Assembly: GCA_964525165.1 (NCBI GenBank)
Contig: CAZGGG010000003.1
Location: 35,203 to 99,202 of the forward strand
DNA from: JAWLFI01 sp964525165
Lineage (GTDB): Bacteria > Bacteroidota > Bacteroidia > Chitinophagales > Saprospiraceae
DNA length: 64,000 bases
Reading direction: 5' to 3'
The notes under the pieces are model-generated. The model did not search any database. It was given only the letters and a program-made list of their open reading frames with translations, and was not told the origin of the DNA. Made by a program: the position numbers and the translations under genes. Below, one piece after another: positions 28,088 to 37,386 of the stretch; position 1 is the first letter of the stretch; each line of letters opens with the position of its first letter.

Positions 28088-28453
28088 TTAGAGTACCTCT
28101 GGTGCTAGTGATACAATACGCATGTATTCTCTTTCCCTTAACTCTCTGGCTACAGGCCCGAAGATACGAGTACCTCTTGGCTCTTCAGAAGCTGTTAAAA
28201 GAACAACAGCATTATCGTCAAACCTAATATAAGAGCCATCTTTTCGACGGATCTCCTTCTTTGTTCTTACAACAACAGCTTTAGAAACAGTACCTTTCTT
28301 TACACCTCCTGGCGCTGCTGACTTTACAGACACAACAATCTGGTCGCCTACAGAAGCGTAACGTCTTTTGGTTCCACCCAAAACACGAATACACATTACT
28401 TCTTTCGCACCACTGTTATCTGCTACTCTTAATCTTGTTTGTTGCTGGATCAT
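28088..28453 (-). CDS. rplN: 50S ribosomal protein L14
   Basis: L14, 121 residues, at the subunit interface. MIQQQTRLRVADNSGAKEVM and the end FGPVARELREREYMRIVSLA are diagnostic; full length. Confidence 0.98.
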   Translation of the reverse strand: MIQQQTRLRVADNSGAKEVMCIRVLGGTKRRYASVGDQIVVSVKSAAPGGVKKGTVSKAVVVRTKKEIRRKDGSYIRFDDNAVVLLTASEEPRGTRIFGPVARELREREYMRIVSLAPEVL

Positions 28454-28478
28454 TGCCAGAAATTTAAAACTTAATCAA

Positions 28479-28739
28479 TTATTTAGCTCGCTCAATCACC
28501 TCAATCAGTCTCCATCGCTTCTTAGCGCTTAGAGGTCTGCACTCCTCGATCTTTACAGTATCACCTTCATTACAGTCATTACTAGGATCGTGCGCAAAAA
28601 ATTTCTTGGATTTTTTAACGAACTTACCATAAATAGGGTGTTGCAAACGGCGTTCTACCAAAACAGTGATGGTCTTATCCATCTTATTACTGGCTACCAC
28701 CCCTATTCGGGTCTTTCTGTTGGATTGTTTCTCAGACAT
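28479..28739 (-). CDS. rpsQ: 30S ribosomal protein S17
   Basis: S17, 86 residues from ATG 28739; the codon before it in frame is GTG and is not needed. OB-fold marks: RKTRIGVVASNKMDKTITVL and VKIEECRPLSAKKRWRLIEV. It lies between rpmC and rplN. Confidence 0.97.
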   Translation of the reverse strand: MSEKQSNRKTRIGVVASNKMDKTITVLVERRLQHPIYGKFVKKSKKFFAHDPSNDCNEGDTVKIEECRPLSAKKRWRLIEVIERAK

Positions 28740-28747
28740 CACTATTA

Positions 28748-29008
28748 CTATTTACGTCTTCTTCTTTTTCTAATTTTATCTCTCTTCTCCGCAGCATCTC
28801 CGGAGTTTGCACTAAGCGCTCTGTTCCGAATCTCAGTGTGCATGCGAGCAATCTCTCTTCTAAGATTTCTAATCTTCATCGGATCATCCAAGCCTTTGGT
28901 TGCATGATCGAACTTTAATTGACGATACTCTACATTGGATTCCTCAAGTTTCGCTTGAAGATCCGTATCTGCCATATCTCTTATTTCCTGCATTTGCTTA
29001 TTTGCCAT
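28748..29008 (-). CDS. rpmC: 50S ribosomal protein L29
   Basis: L29, 86 residues from ATG 29008, with a GTG one codon earlier. The helical hairpin core (EIRDMADTDLQAKLEESNVE, LRREIARMHTEIRNR) is followed by about 18 extra residues rich in Lys and Arg (EKRDKIRKRRRRK). It is longer than the roughly 65-residue norm but typical of some Bacteroidota. Confidence 0.95.
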   Translation of the reverse strand: MANKQMQEIRDMADTDLQAKLEESNVEYRQLKFDHATKGLDDPMKIRNLRREIARMHTEIRNRALSANSGDAAEKRDKIRKRRRRK

Positions 29009-29026
29009 CACACACTAACTTTTGAA

Positions 29027-29446
29027 TTATCCTGCATAATCAGGACGTACAACAAATTTTGTTACAACCGGCAGCTTTTGAGCTGCTAATCTTAAAGCTT
29101 CCTGAGCAACCTCATGGGAAACCCCATCGATTTCAAAGAGTACACGGCCTGGCTTGATCTCAGCTACGTAGTGACTCAAAGCTCCCTTACCTTTACCCAT
29201 CCTAACCTCTTGAGGCTTAGCTGTAATCGGTTTGTCAGGAAAAATTCGAATCCATACTTTCCCTTCCCTTTTCATGTAACGTGTCATTGCGATCCTCGCA
29301 GATTCTATCTGTCTGTTCGTGATACGTCCTCTATCCAGGGACTTCAAACCAAAAGCACCAAAATTCACACGGCTTCCTCTTTGGGCAAGACCTTTATTTC
29401 TACCCTTTTGCTGTTTTCTGTACTTCGTTCTTTTTGGCTGTAACAT
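29027..29446 (-). CDS. rplP: 50S ribosomal protein L16
   Basis: L16, 139 residues, near the tRNA elbow in the A and P sites. MLQPKRTKYRKQQKGRNKG, then FPDKPITAKPQEVRMGKGKG and the end ALRLAAQKLPVVTKFV are diagnostic. It is preceded by the widest gap in the S10 part of the cluster (80 bases), which holds a TAnnTTTG element. Confidence 0.98.
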   Translation of the reverse strand: MLQPKRTKYRKQQKGRNKGLAQRGSRVNFGAFGLKSLDRGRITNRQIESARIAMTRYMKREGKVWIRIFPDKPITAKPQEVRMGKGKGALSHYVAEIKPGRVLFEIDGVSHEVAQEALRLAAQKLPVVTKFVVRPDYAG

Positions 29447-29502
29447 GGCCTAAATTTTTATAAGTAAACTAGCCTTCTCCACCCCTCTCTCAAAAAGCGT
29501 GG

Positions 29503-29510
29503 CAAAGGTA
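29503..29510 (-). promoter_or_regulatory. Candidate internal promoter element between rpsC and rplP
   Basis: Minus strand TACCTTTG (then C), a full match to TAnnTTTG, in the 80-base gap between rpsC and rplP. It would start transcription about 50 bases before the rplP ATG. No -33 TTTG is seen at the normal distance. Confidence 0.4.
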
Positions 29511-29526
29511 GTAATTATTTTGTTTT

Positions 29527-30231
29527 TTATCTTCTTCTTCCTCGCCTTTTTCCGTCTCCCTTGCGATTACCTTTTGCAATCCCTACATGAGGCGATAGAT
29601 CTCTCTTACCAAGGACTTCTCCTTTACAAATCCAAGTCTTGATACCAATCTTACCATAAACAGTATCAGCTTCTACTAATGCATAGTCGATATCAGCTCT
29701 GAAGGTGTGTAAAGGCGTACGACCCTGCTTGAACTCTTCAGTTCTAGCCATATCCGCACCATTTAAACGACCCGCAATACGAATCTTGATTCCCTCTGCA
29801 CCGGCTCTCATAGTAGCCTGGATAGACATTTTAGCTGCTCTTCTAAAGTTGATTCTTGCCTCCAATTGACGAGCAACATTCTCTCCAACGATATAGGCAT
29901 CCAACTCCGGCTTACGAATCTCTACGATATTGATTTGTACATCCTTATTGGTAAGCTTCTTCAACTCCTCTCTGATTCTATCAACCTCAGATCCACCTTT
30001 ACCGATAATGATACCGGGACGAGATGTATGTACAGTAACCGTTACACGCTTCAAAGTCCTTTCAATGATGATTCTTGCTAAACCACCTTTCTGAACACGA
30101 GCTCTAAGGTAAGTGCGGATTTTATCATCCTCAACAACTTTATCTGCAAAGTCTTTTCCACCATACCAGTTAGAGTCCCAACCTCTGATGATGCCTAGTC
30201 TGTTCCCTATCGGATTCGTTTTCTGGCCCAT
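29527..30231 (-). CDS. rpsC: 30S ribosomal protein S3
   Basis: S3, 234 residues, at the mRNA entry channel. Visible: MGQKTNPIGNRLGIIRGWDS, the KH motif RPGIIIGKGGSEVDRIREEL and the signature GRLNGADMARTEEFKQGRTP. It ends in a basic tail (RKGDGKRRGRRR). It follows rplV by 19 bases. Confidence 0.98.
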   Translation of the reverse strand: MGQKTNPIGNRLGIIRGWDSNWYGGKDFADKVVEDDKIRTYLRARVQKGGLARIIIERTLKRVTVTVHTSRPGIIIGKGGSEVDRIREELKKLTNKDVQINIVEIRKPELDAYIVGENVARQLEARINFRRAAKMSIQATMRAGAEGIKIRIAGRLNGADMARTEEFKQGRTPLHTFRADIDYALVEADTVYGKIGIKTWICKGEVLGKRDLSPHVGIAKGNRKGDGKRRGRRR

Positions 30232-30250
30232 TTCTAGTGCTTATTTAAGT

Positions 30251-30625
30251 TTATTCTTCTTCATTTTCAAAATCCAACGCCACCCTGTTTGCCACTTTGA
30301 GCGTAACATGGTTCATACGTTTTCTAATTCTGTGTGCTCTACCGTGCGGAGCAGGTCGAAATCTCTTTAACATTCCGGCTTCTCCTACATGCACCTCATT
30401 GATGTACAAGTCATAGTCATCAGCACTCTCTAACATGTCCAACTTATGTTCCCAATTGGCAATGGCAGACATTAAAAGCTTTTCTAACCAGCTTGCTGCT
30501 TCTTTATTCGTGTAGCGTAGAATACTTAGTGCCTCGTCCACTTGCTTCCCTCTGATCAAATCGACCACAAGTCGCATTTTCCGTGCAGACATCGGACAAT
30601 TTCTCAACCGTGCAACTGCTTCCAT
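30251..30625 (-). CDS. rplV: 50S ribosomal protein L22
   Basis: L22, 124 residues, lining the exit tunnel. MEAVARLRNCPMSARKMRLV, and the loop and end FRPAPHGRAHRIRKRMNHVT are diagnostic. It lies between rpsS and rpsC. Confidence 0.98.
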   Translation of the reverse strand: MEAVARLRNCPMSARKMRLVVDLIRGKQVDEALSILRYTNKEAASWLEKLLMSAIANWEHKLDMLESADDYDLYINEVHVGEAGMLKRFRPAPHGRAHRIRKRMNHVTLKVANRVALDFENEEE

Positions 30626-30829
30626 TTTATTTAATATTTATCTCGTTGTCTCAATGATTATTTACGGTTCCCTGAATGCCCTTTATAGCTTCGGGTCGGT
30701 GCAAATTCTCCTAATTTGTGACCTACCATATTCTCCGTAATGAAGATAGGAACAAAGGTCTTTCCATTATGAACACCTATTGTTAGGCCTACCATATCAG
30801 GAATCACCATCGAAGCTCTCGAGTAAGTT

Positions 30830-31705
<876 letters not shown>

Positions 31706-31727
31706 GATTACACGTTTTTGCTAACGA

Positions 31728-32024
31728 CTATAGTTCGCCGTAAAAATCAATAAACTCCCCATCTGCTAGTGTTATGATAGCCTTCTTGTAAGAAGACTTT
31801 CTGCCCATAACGTATCCAGCTCTGGTGGATCTCATTTTCTCCTTTGCTGGGATGATAGAAGTATTCACGCTTTTAACGCTAACCCCATATGCATCTTCCA
31901 CAGCTTTTTTGATCTCTGGTTTACTTGCCCTCTTATCCACCACAAAAGTGAATTGAGATACATTCTCAGAAAGCATTTCACTTTTCTCGGTGATAACAGG
32001 CTTTTTCAATATCTGATAACTCAT
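31728..32024 (-). CDS. rplW: 50S ribosomal protein L23
   Basis: L23, 98 residues from ATG 32024 (MSYQILKKPVITEKSEML), at the tunnel exit where trigger factor and SRP dock. VDKRASKPEIKKAVEDAYGV is the family core. A longer frame from 32042 would overlap rplD. Confidence 0.96.
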   Translation of the reverse strand: MSYQILKKPVITEKSEMLSENVSQFTFVVDKRASKPEIKKAVEDAYGVSVKSVNTSIIPAKEKMRSTRAGYVMGRKSSYKKAIITLADGEFIDFYGEL

Positions 32025-32034
32025 CTTTCCGATT

Positions 32035-32687
32035 TTATGCAAGTGTTTCAGTTACTTTCTGAACTGCACTTTCCGTTAATAATACCTCTTGTGCATCCAA
32101 GAGATCATAGATATTCAATTCATCTGCACTGATTACTCTTGCAGATCTAATATTTCTGCTGGATAGATATACATTTCTATCAGGCTCTCCAAACACTAAC
32201 AAAGACTTGTGCTCATTGGCATTTAAGCCAGACAACACCTCTTTGAAAGCTTTCGTCTTAGGTGCGTCAAATTTAAAATCCTCAANNNNNNNNNNCTCTT
32301 TTGAGCCTCAACAACCTTCAACTTACCATCAGCAACAAGCTGTGAAAACACAGATCTTCTTGCGAGCTTACTTACTTTCTTATTCAGTTTGATACCATAA
32401 GTTCTGACACGTGGTCCGAAAACTCTTCCTCCACCTCTGAACAAAGGGTTCTTAATATCTCCGGCTCGTGCAGTTCCGGTACCTTTCTGCTTCTTGATTT
32501 TCTTGGTAGAGCCCTTTACTGCCCATCTTTCTTTAGAGCTGTGCGTACCCCGATGTTGTGCCGCATTATAAGCCTTAATGGCCAGATAAACAGCATGTTC
32601 ATTTGGCTCTTGTCCAAATACTTCGTCTACTAGTTCAATATCTCTACCAGTCGACTTGCCCTCTTTATTTAAAATATCCGTCTTCAT
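32035..32687 (-). CDS. rplD: 50S ribosomal protein L4 (frame broken by an N run)
   Basis: L4, about 215 residues, lines the exit tunnel and in some bacteria represses the S10 operon. The N-terminal part ends GTGTARAGDIKNPLFRGGGR and GPRVRTYGIKLNKKV. After the gap the correct frame reads EDFKFDAPKTKAFKEVLSGL and LLTESAVQKVTETLA. The N run at 32286-32295 is between VVEAQK and EDFKFD; a gap of 2, 5, 8 or 11 bases restores the frame. AQK plus the gap is extra compared with the usual VVE followed by APKTK spacing, so some sequence next to the gap may be doubtful. Confidence 0.93.
32286..32295. other. Assembly gap (10 N) inside rplD
   Basis: Ten N; the L4 frame changes across it, so the number of missing bases is not ten. 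Confidence 0.95.
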
Positions 32688-32690
32688 GGC

Positions 32691-33314
32691 TTATGGTTTT
32701 TCAATGATAACAGTAGAGCCTTTGTGACCTGGCACTGCTCCTTTAATAAGAATTAAACCTTTGTCGGCAAAAATCTTTACCACTTTGAGGTTGCGGATTT
32801 TTACACGAGTTCCACCCATTCTACCAGCCATCTTCATTCCCTTCATAACTTTGGCAGGATAAGAGGCTGCACCGATAGATCCTGGAGCTCTTTCTCTGTT
32901 GTGCTGACCGTGTGTACGATCACCCACCCCTCTAAAGCCATGGCGTTTTACGACACCCTGGAAACCTTTACCTTTACTGGTACCTACAGCATTCACTGTA
33001 TCTCCCTCGGCAAATACTTCATCCACGGCGATTTCATCACCTAGTTTCTTTTCAATAAAAAAGTCTCTGAATTCGACTACCTCTTTCTTAGGCGTCGTTC
33101 CTGCAGCATCAAAGTGACCTTTCAATGGCTTTGTGGTAGATTTTTCTCTCTTTTCCAAAGCTGCAAGCTGAAGCGCATTGTAGCCATCGCCATCTTCAAG
33201 TTTCACCTGAGTCACGACATTGGGTAGAGCCTCGATCACCGTACAAGGCACATTTTGACCCTCATCATTAAAGATAGAGGTCATTCCTATTTTTTTACCG
33301 ATAATTCCGTTCAC
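32691..33314 (-). CDS. rplC: 50S ribosomal protein L3
   Basis: L3, 207 residues, near the peptidyl transferase centre. The start is GTG at 33314: the family N-terminus M-NGIIGKKIGMTSIFN begins exactly there, and the next ATG would cut off GIIGKKIG. FQGVVKRHGFRGVGDRTHGQ and SIGAASYPAKVMKGMKMAGR are diagnostic. It is preceded by 73 non-coding bases with a short AT-rich hairpin. Confidence 0.97.
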   Translation of the reverse strand: MNGIIGKKIGMTSIFNDEGQNVPCTVIEALPNVVTQVKLEDGDGYNALQLAALEKREKSTTKPLKGHFDAAGTTPKKEVVEFRDFFIEKKLGDEIAVDEVFAEGDTVNAVGTSKGKGFQGVVKRHGFRGVGDRTHGQHNRERAPGSIGAASYPAKVMKGMKMAGRMGGTRVKIRNLKVVKIFADKGLILIKGAVPGHKGSTVIIEKP

Positions 33315-33342
33315 GGCACTTAGTTTTCAGATTATCCAATCA

Positions 33343-33362
33343 TGAATAGCTATTACTATTCA
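33343..33362 (-). other. Short AT-rich hairpin between rpsJ and rplC
   Basis: TGAATAG and CTATTCA flank a 6-base loop in the leader of rplC, 28 bases before its GTG start. It has no T run, so it is not a terminator. It could be chance or a regulatory leader structure. Confidence 0.3.
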
Positions 33363-33387
33363 CATTTAATCGACACTTCTACTCTAT

Positions 33388-33696
33388 TTAGGTCAATTTC
33401 ACCTGGATATCTACTCCTGAAGGCAGCTCCAGTTTCGACAAGGCGTCGACCGTCTTTTGAGTGGGCGTGTAAATTTCAATAAGACGTTTGTGGGTCCGAA
33501 GTTGGAACTGCTCCCGAGATTTCTTATTCACGTGCGGTGAACGCAATACTGTGAAGATTTCTTTCTCAGTAGGCAGAGGAATCGGACCAGTTACAACAGC
33601 TCCACTCGTACGTACTGTCTTCACAATTTTCTCTGTGGACTTATCCACCAAATTGTGGTCGTAAGAGCGTAGCTTGATTCTAATTTTCTGATTCAT
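33388..33696 (-). CDS. rpsJ: 30S ribosomal protein S10
   Basis: S10, 102 residues, head protein that in transcription also acts as NusE. IRIKLRSYDHNLVDKSTEKI, TGPIPLPTEKE and RSPHVNKKSREQFQLRTHKR are diagnostic. It lies between fusA and rplC; no tufA gene follows fusA here. Confidence 0.98.
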   Translation of the reverse strand: MNQKIRIKLRSYDHNLVDKSTEKIVKTVRTSGAVVTGPIPLPTEKEIFTVLRSPHVNKKSREQFQLRTHKRLIEIYTPTQKTVDALSKLELPSGVDIQVKLT

Positions 33697-33725
33697 GACC
33701 CTGATTAAAAGGTTATACTATTCGA

Positions 33726-35861
33726 TTATACGTTTACTTCTCCTGATGCAGCCTTGATTATATCGTCTGCAATATTTTTAGGCGCCGCTTCATAATGGCT
33801 GAACTCCATTGATGAACTTGCACGCCCGGATGTTATTGTCCTTAAGTGTGTCACATATCCAAACATTTCACTCAAAGGAACGTCTGCTCTGATCACGACA
33901 CCATTAGGCTTAGTATCCTGGCCTTTAATTAAGCCTCTCCTTCTATTGAGGTCTCCAATAACACCCCCTGTATACTCTTCAGGTGTATTTACCTCCAACT
34001 TCATAATAGGCTCAAGTATAACAGGACCAGTTTTCTTTGCAGCTACTTTGAATCCTTCTTTCGCACAAAGCTCAAAAGCGATTGGTTTTGAATCCACAGG
34101 GTGAGTCGATCCATCATACACTCTAACTTTCATGCTATCAATCGGATACCCTGCAAGAATACCATTCTCCATCATGGCTTTGAAACCCTTCTCTACAGCG
34201 GGCAACAACTCACGAGGAATCGATCCTCCAGTAATAGCATTAACGAACTGCAACTTCACCTTACCATTCTTAAAATCATCTGATTCTAAAAACTCCTCGT
34301 CTGCCGGGCCTAGTTCGAATTCCATATCTGCAAACAAACCAGATCCACCCGTTTGCTTCTTCAAGCGCTCTCTGTGTGACACAGTAGAGGTCAGAGCTTC
34401 TTTATATGTTACCTGAGGCTCTCCCTGAGAAACCTCAACTTTAAATTCTCTTTTTAGACGATCAACGATAATTTCAAGGTGAAGCTCACCCATACCACTG
34501 ATGACCGTTTGGTTGGTCTGATCATCAAAGCGAACTTGGAAAGTCGGATCCTCTTCAGCCAATTTAGCTAAAGCCATCCCTAACTTTTCTACATCCTTCT
34601 GAGTTTTAGGCTCTACCGCCAAACCAATTACCGGCTCAGGGAAGATCATTGACTCTAATACAATGGGATGATCAAGATCACAAAGAGTATCACCCGTTTT
34701 AATATCTTTAAATCCTACTGCCGCAGCAATATCCCCTGCCTCTACAAATTCAACAGCATTTTGCTTATTCGAGTGCATCTGATAAATTCTTGAGATACGC
34801 TCCTTCTTACCGGATCTGGTATTCAACACATAAGACCCTGCATCTAAGTGACCTGAATATGTGCGGAAGAAAGCTAATCGACCTACATAGGGGTCTGTAG
34901 CAATTTTAAACGCTAGTGCCGAGAAAGGCTCGTTGACATCCGGCTTTCTTTTAATAGGCTCATCTGTGTCAGGATTTGTACCATCTACAGCTTCGATATC
35001 GACAGGAGAAGGCAAGAATGCACAAACTGCATCTAGAACTGCCTGAACACCTTTATTTTTAAAAGCAGAACCGCACATCATCGGAACAAACTTGTGGTCC
35101 AATACAGCAGCACGAACTGCCTCAATCATTTCAGCTTCTGTGATAGAAGTTGGATCTTCAAAGAATTTCTCCATCAAAGAATCATCATATTCTGCGACTT
35201 CCTCCAACAACTTCTCTCTCGTCTCAGCAACAATATCTTCCAACTCTGCAGGAACCGGAACCGTTTCGAACGTCATACCGAAGTCTTCTTCATTCCAAAT
35301 AATCGCATTTCCGGTAATAAGATCAACAACTCCTTTAAAGTCTTCCTCTGCTCCGATAGGAACCTGAAGTGCAACTGCTTTTGAACCAAGCATTTCCTCT
35401 ACCTGTCGGCAAACATTAAAGAAGTCAGCTCCCTGACGATCCATTTTATTTACAAACCCAATTCTAGGCACCTTGTAATTGTCTGCCAATCTCCAGTTAG
35501 TCTCAGACTGTGGTTCTACACCATCTACTGCGCTAAACAAGAAAACCAAACCATCAAGAACTCTCAATGAACGGTTTACTTCTACAGTAAAGTCAACGTG
35601 ACCCGGAGTGTCAATTATATTGACTGTATAGGCATCATCTTTCCACTTCCACTCTGTCTTAGTAGCTGCAGAAGTAATGGTAATACCTCTCTCCTGCTCC
35701 TGCTCCATCCAGTCCATTGTGGCAGCTCCATCGTGCACCTCACCAATTTTGTGACTCAATCCGGTATAGAAAAGGACACGCTCAGTTGTCGTTGTCTTAC
35801 CGGCATCAATGTGAGCTGCGATACCGATGTTTCTTGTGAACTTAAGATCTTTGTTTGCCAT
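33726..35861 (-). CDS. fusA: Elongation factor G
   Basis: The GTPase that moves tRNA and mRNA through the ribosome. It has 711 residues, full length. The G motifs are AHIDAGKTTTTERVL (from residue 15), DTPGHVDFT and NKMDRQGAD, and the switch I segment contains GITITSAAT. Domain IV carries the tip segment TGGSIPRELLPAVEKGF. It follows rpsG by 31 bases in the str part of the cluster. Confidence 0.98.
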   Translation of the reverse strand: MANKDLKFTRNIGIAAHIDAGKTTTTERVLFYTGLSHKIGEVHDGAATMDWMEQEQERGITITSAATKTEWKWKDDAYTVNIIDTPGHVDFTVEVNRSLRVLDGLVFLFSAVDGVEPQSETNWRLADNYKVPRIGFVNKMDRQGADFFNVCRQVEEMLGSKAVALQVPIGAEEDFKGVVDLITGNAIIWNEEDFGMTFETVPVPAELEDIVAETREKLLEEVAEYDDSLMEKFFEDPTSITEAEMIEAVRAAVLDHKFVPMMCGSAFKNKGVQAVLDAVCAFLPSPVDIEAVDGTNPDTDEPIKRKPDVNEPFSALAFKIATDPYVGRLAFFRTYSGHLDAGSYVLNTRSGKKERISRIYQMHSNKQNAVEFVEAGDIAAAVGFKDIKTGDTLCDLDHPIVLESMIFPEPVIGLAVEPKTQKDVEKLGMALAKLAEEDPTFQVRFDDQTNQTVISGMGELHLEIIVDRLKREFKVEVSQGEPQVTYKEALTSTVSHRERLKKQTGGSGLFADMEFELGPADEEFLESDDFKNGKVKLQFVNAITGGSIPRELLPAVEKGFKAMMENGILAGYPIDSMKVRVYDGSTHPVDSKPIAFELCAKEGFKVAAKKTGPVILEPIMKLEVNTPEEYTGGVIGDLNRRRGLIKGQDTKPNGVVIRADVPLSEMFGYVTHLRTITSGRASSSMEFSHYEAAPKNIADDIIKAASGEVNV

Positions 35862-35892
35862 GAGTTGGGTAATATTCTATTGTTAATTTTTA

Positions 35893-36363
35893 TTATACTC
35901 TAAAGTGTGCAAAGGCTCTGTTAGACTCAGCCATTCTGTGCGTCTCCTCTTTTCTCTTTACAGATGCTCCTTCACCTTTTGAAGCTGCCATTAGCTCAGC
36001 TGCTAATTTTTCAGCCATTCCTTTACCATTTCTTTCACGTGAGAAACGGATCAACCACTTCATACCGATTGAAATCTTCCGAGATGCCGGGATATCTGTA
36101 GGGATTTGAAACGTAGCTCCACCAATTCTTCTAGATCGAACTTCTACTTGAGGCATTGCATTGTTCAATGCTTTTTTCCAAACCTCATATTCATTTTCGT
36201 CAGCCATCTTTTCCTTCACGATGTCCATAGCTGCATAGAAAATCTCGAATGCCTTTGATTTCTTGCCACTCAACATCATGTTATTCACAAACTGAGTCAC
36301 CATCGGATCTCCGTAACGGACATCTGGTTGTATCGCCCTGATTTTTGGTCTTCTCTTTCTCAT
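35893..36363 (-). CDS. rpsG: 30S ribosomal protein S7
   Basis: S7, 156 residues, assembly initiator of the small-subunit head. MRKRRPKIRAIQPDVRYGDP, VEVRSRRIGGATFQIPTDI and KGEGASVKRKEETHRMAESN are diagnostic. It lies between rpsL and fusA. Confidence 0.98.
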   Translation of the reverse strand: MRKRRPKIRAIQPDVRYGDPMVTQFVNNMMLSGKKSKAFEIFYAAMDIVKEKMADENEYEVWKKALNNAMPQVEVRSRRIGGATFQIPTDIPASRKISIGMKWLIRFSRERNGKGMAEKLAAELMAASKGEGASVKRKEETHRMAESNRAFAHFRV

Positions 36364-36384
36364 CCGCTTTTCTCTTACTTATGA

Positions 36385-36759
36385 TTATTTAGGACGCTTC
36401 GCCCCATATTTTGATCTACTCTGTAAACGATCTTGAACACCTGCTGTATCCAAGGCTCCTCTCACTACCGTGTATCTTACACCCGGTAAATCTTTCACAC
36501 GACCTCCTCTCACGAGTACAATAGAGTGTTCCTGCAAATTGTGACCCTCTCCGGGTATATAGGCGATCACCTCAATACCGTTTGTGAGACGAACTTTTGC
36601 TACTTTTCGAAGTGCAGAATTCGGCTTCTTAGGTGTTGTGGTATATACACGAGTANNNNNNNNNNCTCTTTTCTGAGGACAACTATCCAGGGCTCTCGAC
36701 TTGCTCTTAGAAACAACTTTCTTTCTCCCCTTTCTTACTAATTGGTTTATCGTAGGCAT
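36385..36759 (-). CDS. rpsL: 30S ribosomal protein S12 (contains an N run)
   Basis: S12, about 124 residues, the decoding-centre protein where streptomycin-resistance changes arise. It starts MPTINQLVRKGRKKVVSKSK. KKPNSALRKVAKVRLTNGIE and IPGEGHNLQEHSIVLVRGGR are intact, and the Lys of KKPNSA is present. The N run at 36656-36665 lies between PQKR and TRVYTTTP, where the family has three residues, GVC. Seven missing bases would give this exactly, so ten N is three too many, though in frame. Confidence 0.96.
   Translation of the reverse strand: MPTINQLVRKGRKKVVSKSKSRALDSCPQKRXXXXTRVYTTTPKKPNSALRKVAKVRLTNGIEVIAYIPGEGHNLQEHSIVLVRGGRVKDLPGVRYTVVRGALDTAGVQDRLQSRSKYGAKRPK
36656..36665. other. Assembly gap (10 N) inside rpsL
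   Basis: Ten N in the most conserved part of S12. The invariant spacing of PQKR-GVC-TRVY predicts seven missing bases. Confidence 0.95.
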
Positions 36760-36823
36760 TCTACAACAATTCTTGTTTACAAAACTTAATCACTGTTTCA
36801 CACAGTTTCCGCTAAAGCGAGTG

Positions 36824-36854
36824 CAAAGATAGAACTATTTTCTTGCCAAGCAAA
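36824..36854 (-). promoter_or_regulatory. Main promoter of the str/S10/spc/alpha cluster
   Basis: On the minus strand TTTG (36854-36851), 19 bases, then TATCTTTG (36831-36824). This matches the Bacteroidota primary-sigma pattern TTTG-N17-20-TAnnTTTG in both elements. It lies 65 bases before the rpsL ATG. The leader contains a small repeat ACTGT-N5-ACAGT. Confidence 0.8.
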
Positions 36855-36906
36855 CGAATATTTCCATTTTCATCATATTTTTAGTGAATTCACAAAATGC
36901 CGATTT

Positions 36907-37356
36907 ATGAAAGACGAAATTACCTTCAGAACTGCCCTGACAAGCGATATGCCAGCGATATACGCCTTGGTCAAAGAATTAGCGATTTATGAAAAAGCTG
37001 AAGAACAGCTGATCACATCTATACCTTATTATATAGAAACCTTTCAAAATAAACTTTGGAATGCATTTGTGGCAGAACATAACACAAATATTGTGGCCAC
37101 CACCATCTTCTATCCTGTCTTTTCAACATGGAAAGGCAAAATTCTCTATCTGGAAGATTTTGTGGTGCAGCAGGACCTGAGAAGAAAGGGAATAGGCAAA
37201 ATCTTATTTGACCACCTTTTAAAATATGCCCAAGACAATGACTACAAAGGAATGAGGTGGCAAGTGTTGGATTGGAATGAACCCGCCATCAACTTTTATA
37301 AAACATATGAGAGTAAAATGGAGATGGATTGGATTAATTGCCAATTGATTTTTTAA
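36907..37356 (+). CDS. GNAT family N-acetyltransferase
   Basis: Transfers an acetyl group from acetyl-CoA to an amine. It has 149 residues, one GNAT domain. Motif A is LEDFVVQQDLRRKGIGKILF, where RRKGIGK is the CoA pyrophosphate loop. QVLDWNEPAINFYK is the C-terminal motif B, resembling diamine or thialysine acetyltransferases. The substrate cannot be fixed from sequence. It is divergent from the ribosomal cluster; the 147-base gap between them holds the cluster promoter on the other strand. Confidence 0.85.
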   Translation: MKDEITFRTALTSDMPAIYALVKELAIYEKAEEQLITSIPYYIETFQNKLWNAFVAEHNTNIVATTIFYPVFSTWKGKILYLEDFVVQQDLRRKGIGKILFDHLLKYAQDNDYKGMRWQVLDWNEPAINFYKTYESKMEMDWINCQLIF

Positions 37357-37386
37357 ACCCTTCGTTGCTTTTCTCATTCCTATTGT

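Noticed and set aside
36656..36665. A four-residue variation in the S12 decoding loop
   Set aside because: The unknown residues come only from the ten N placeholder; conserved spacing points to the normal GVC with seven missing bases.
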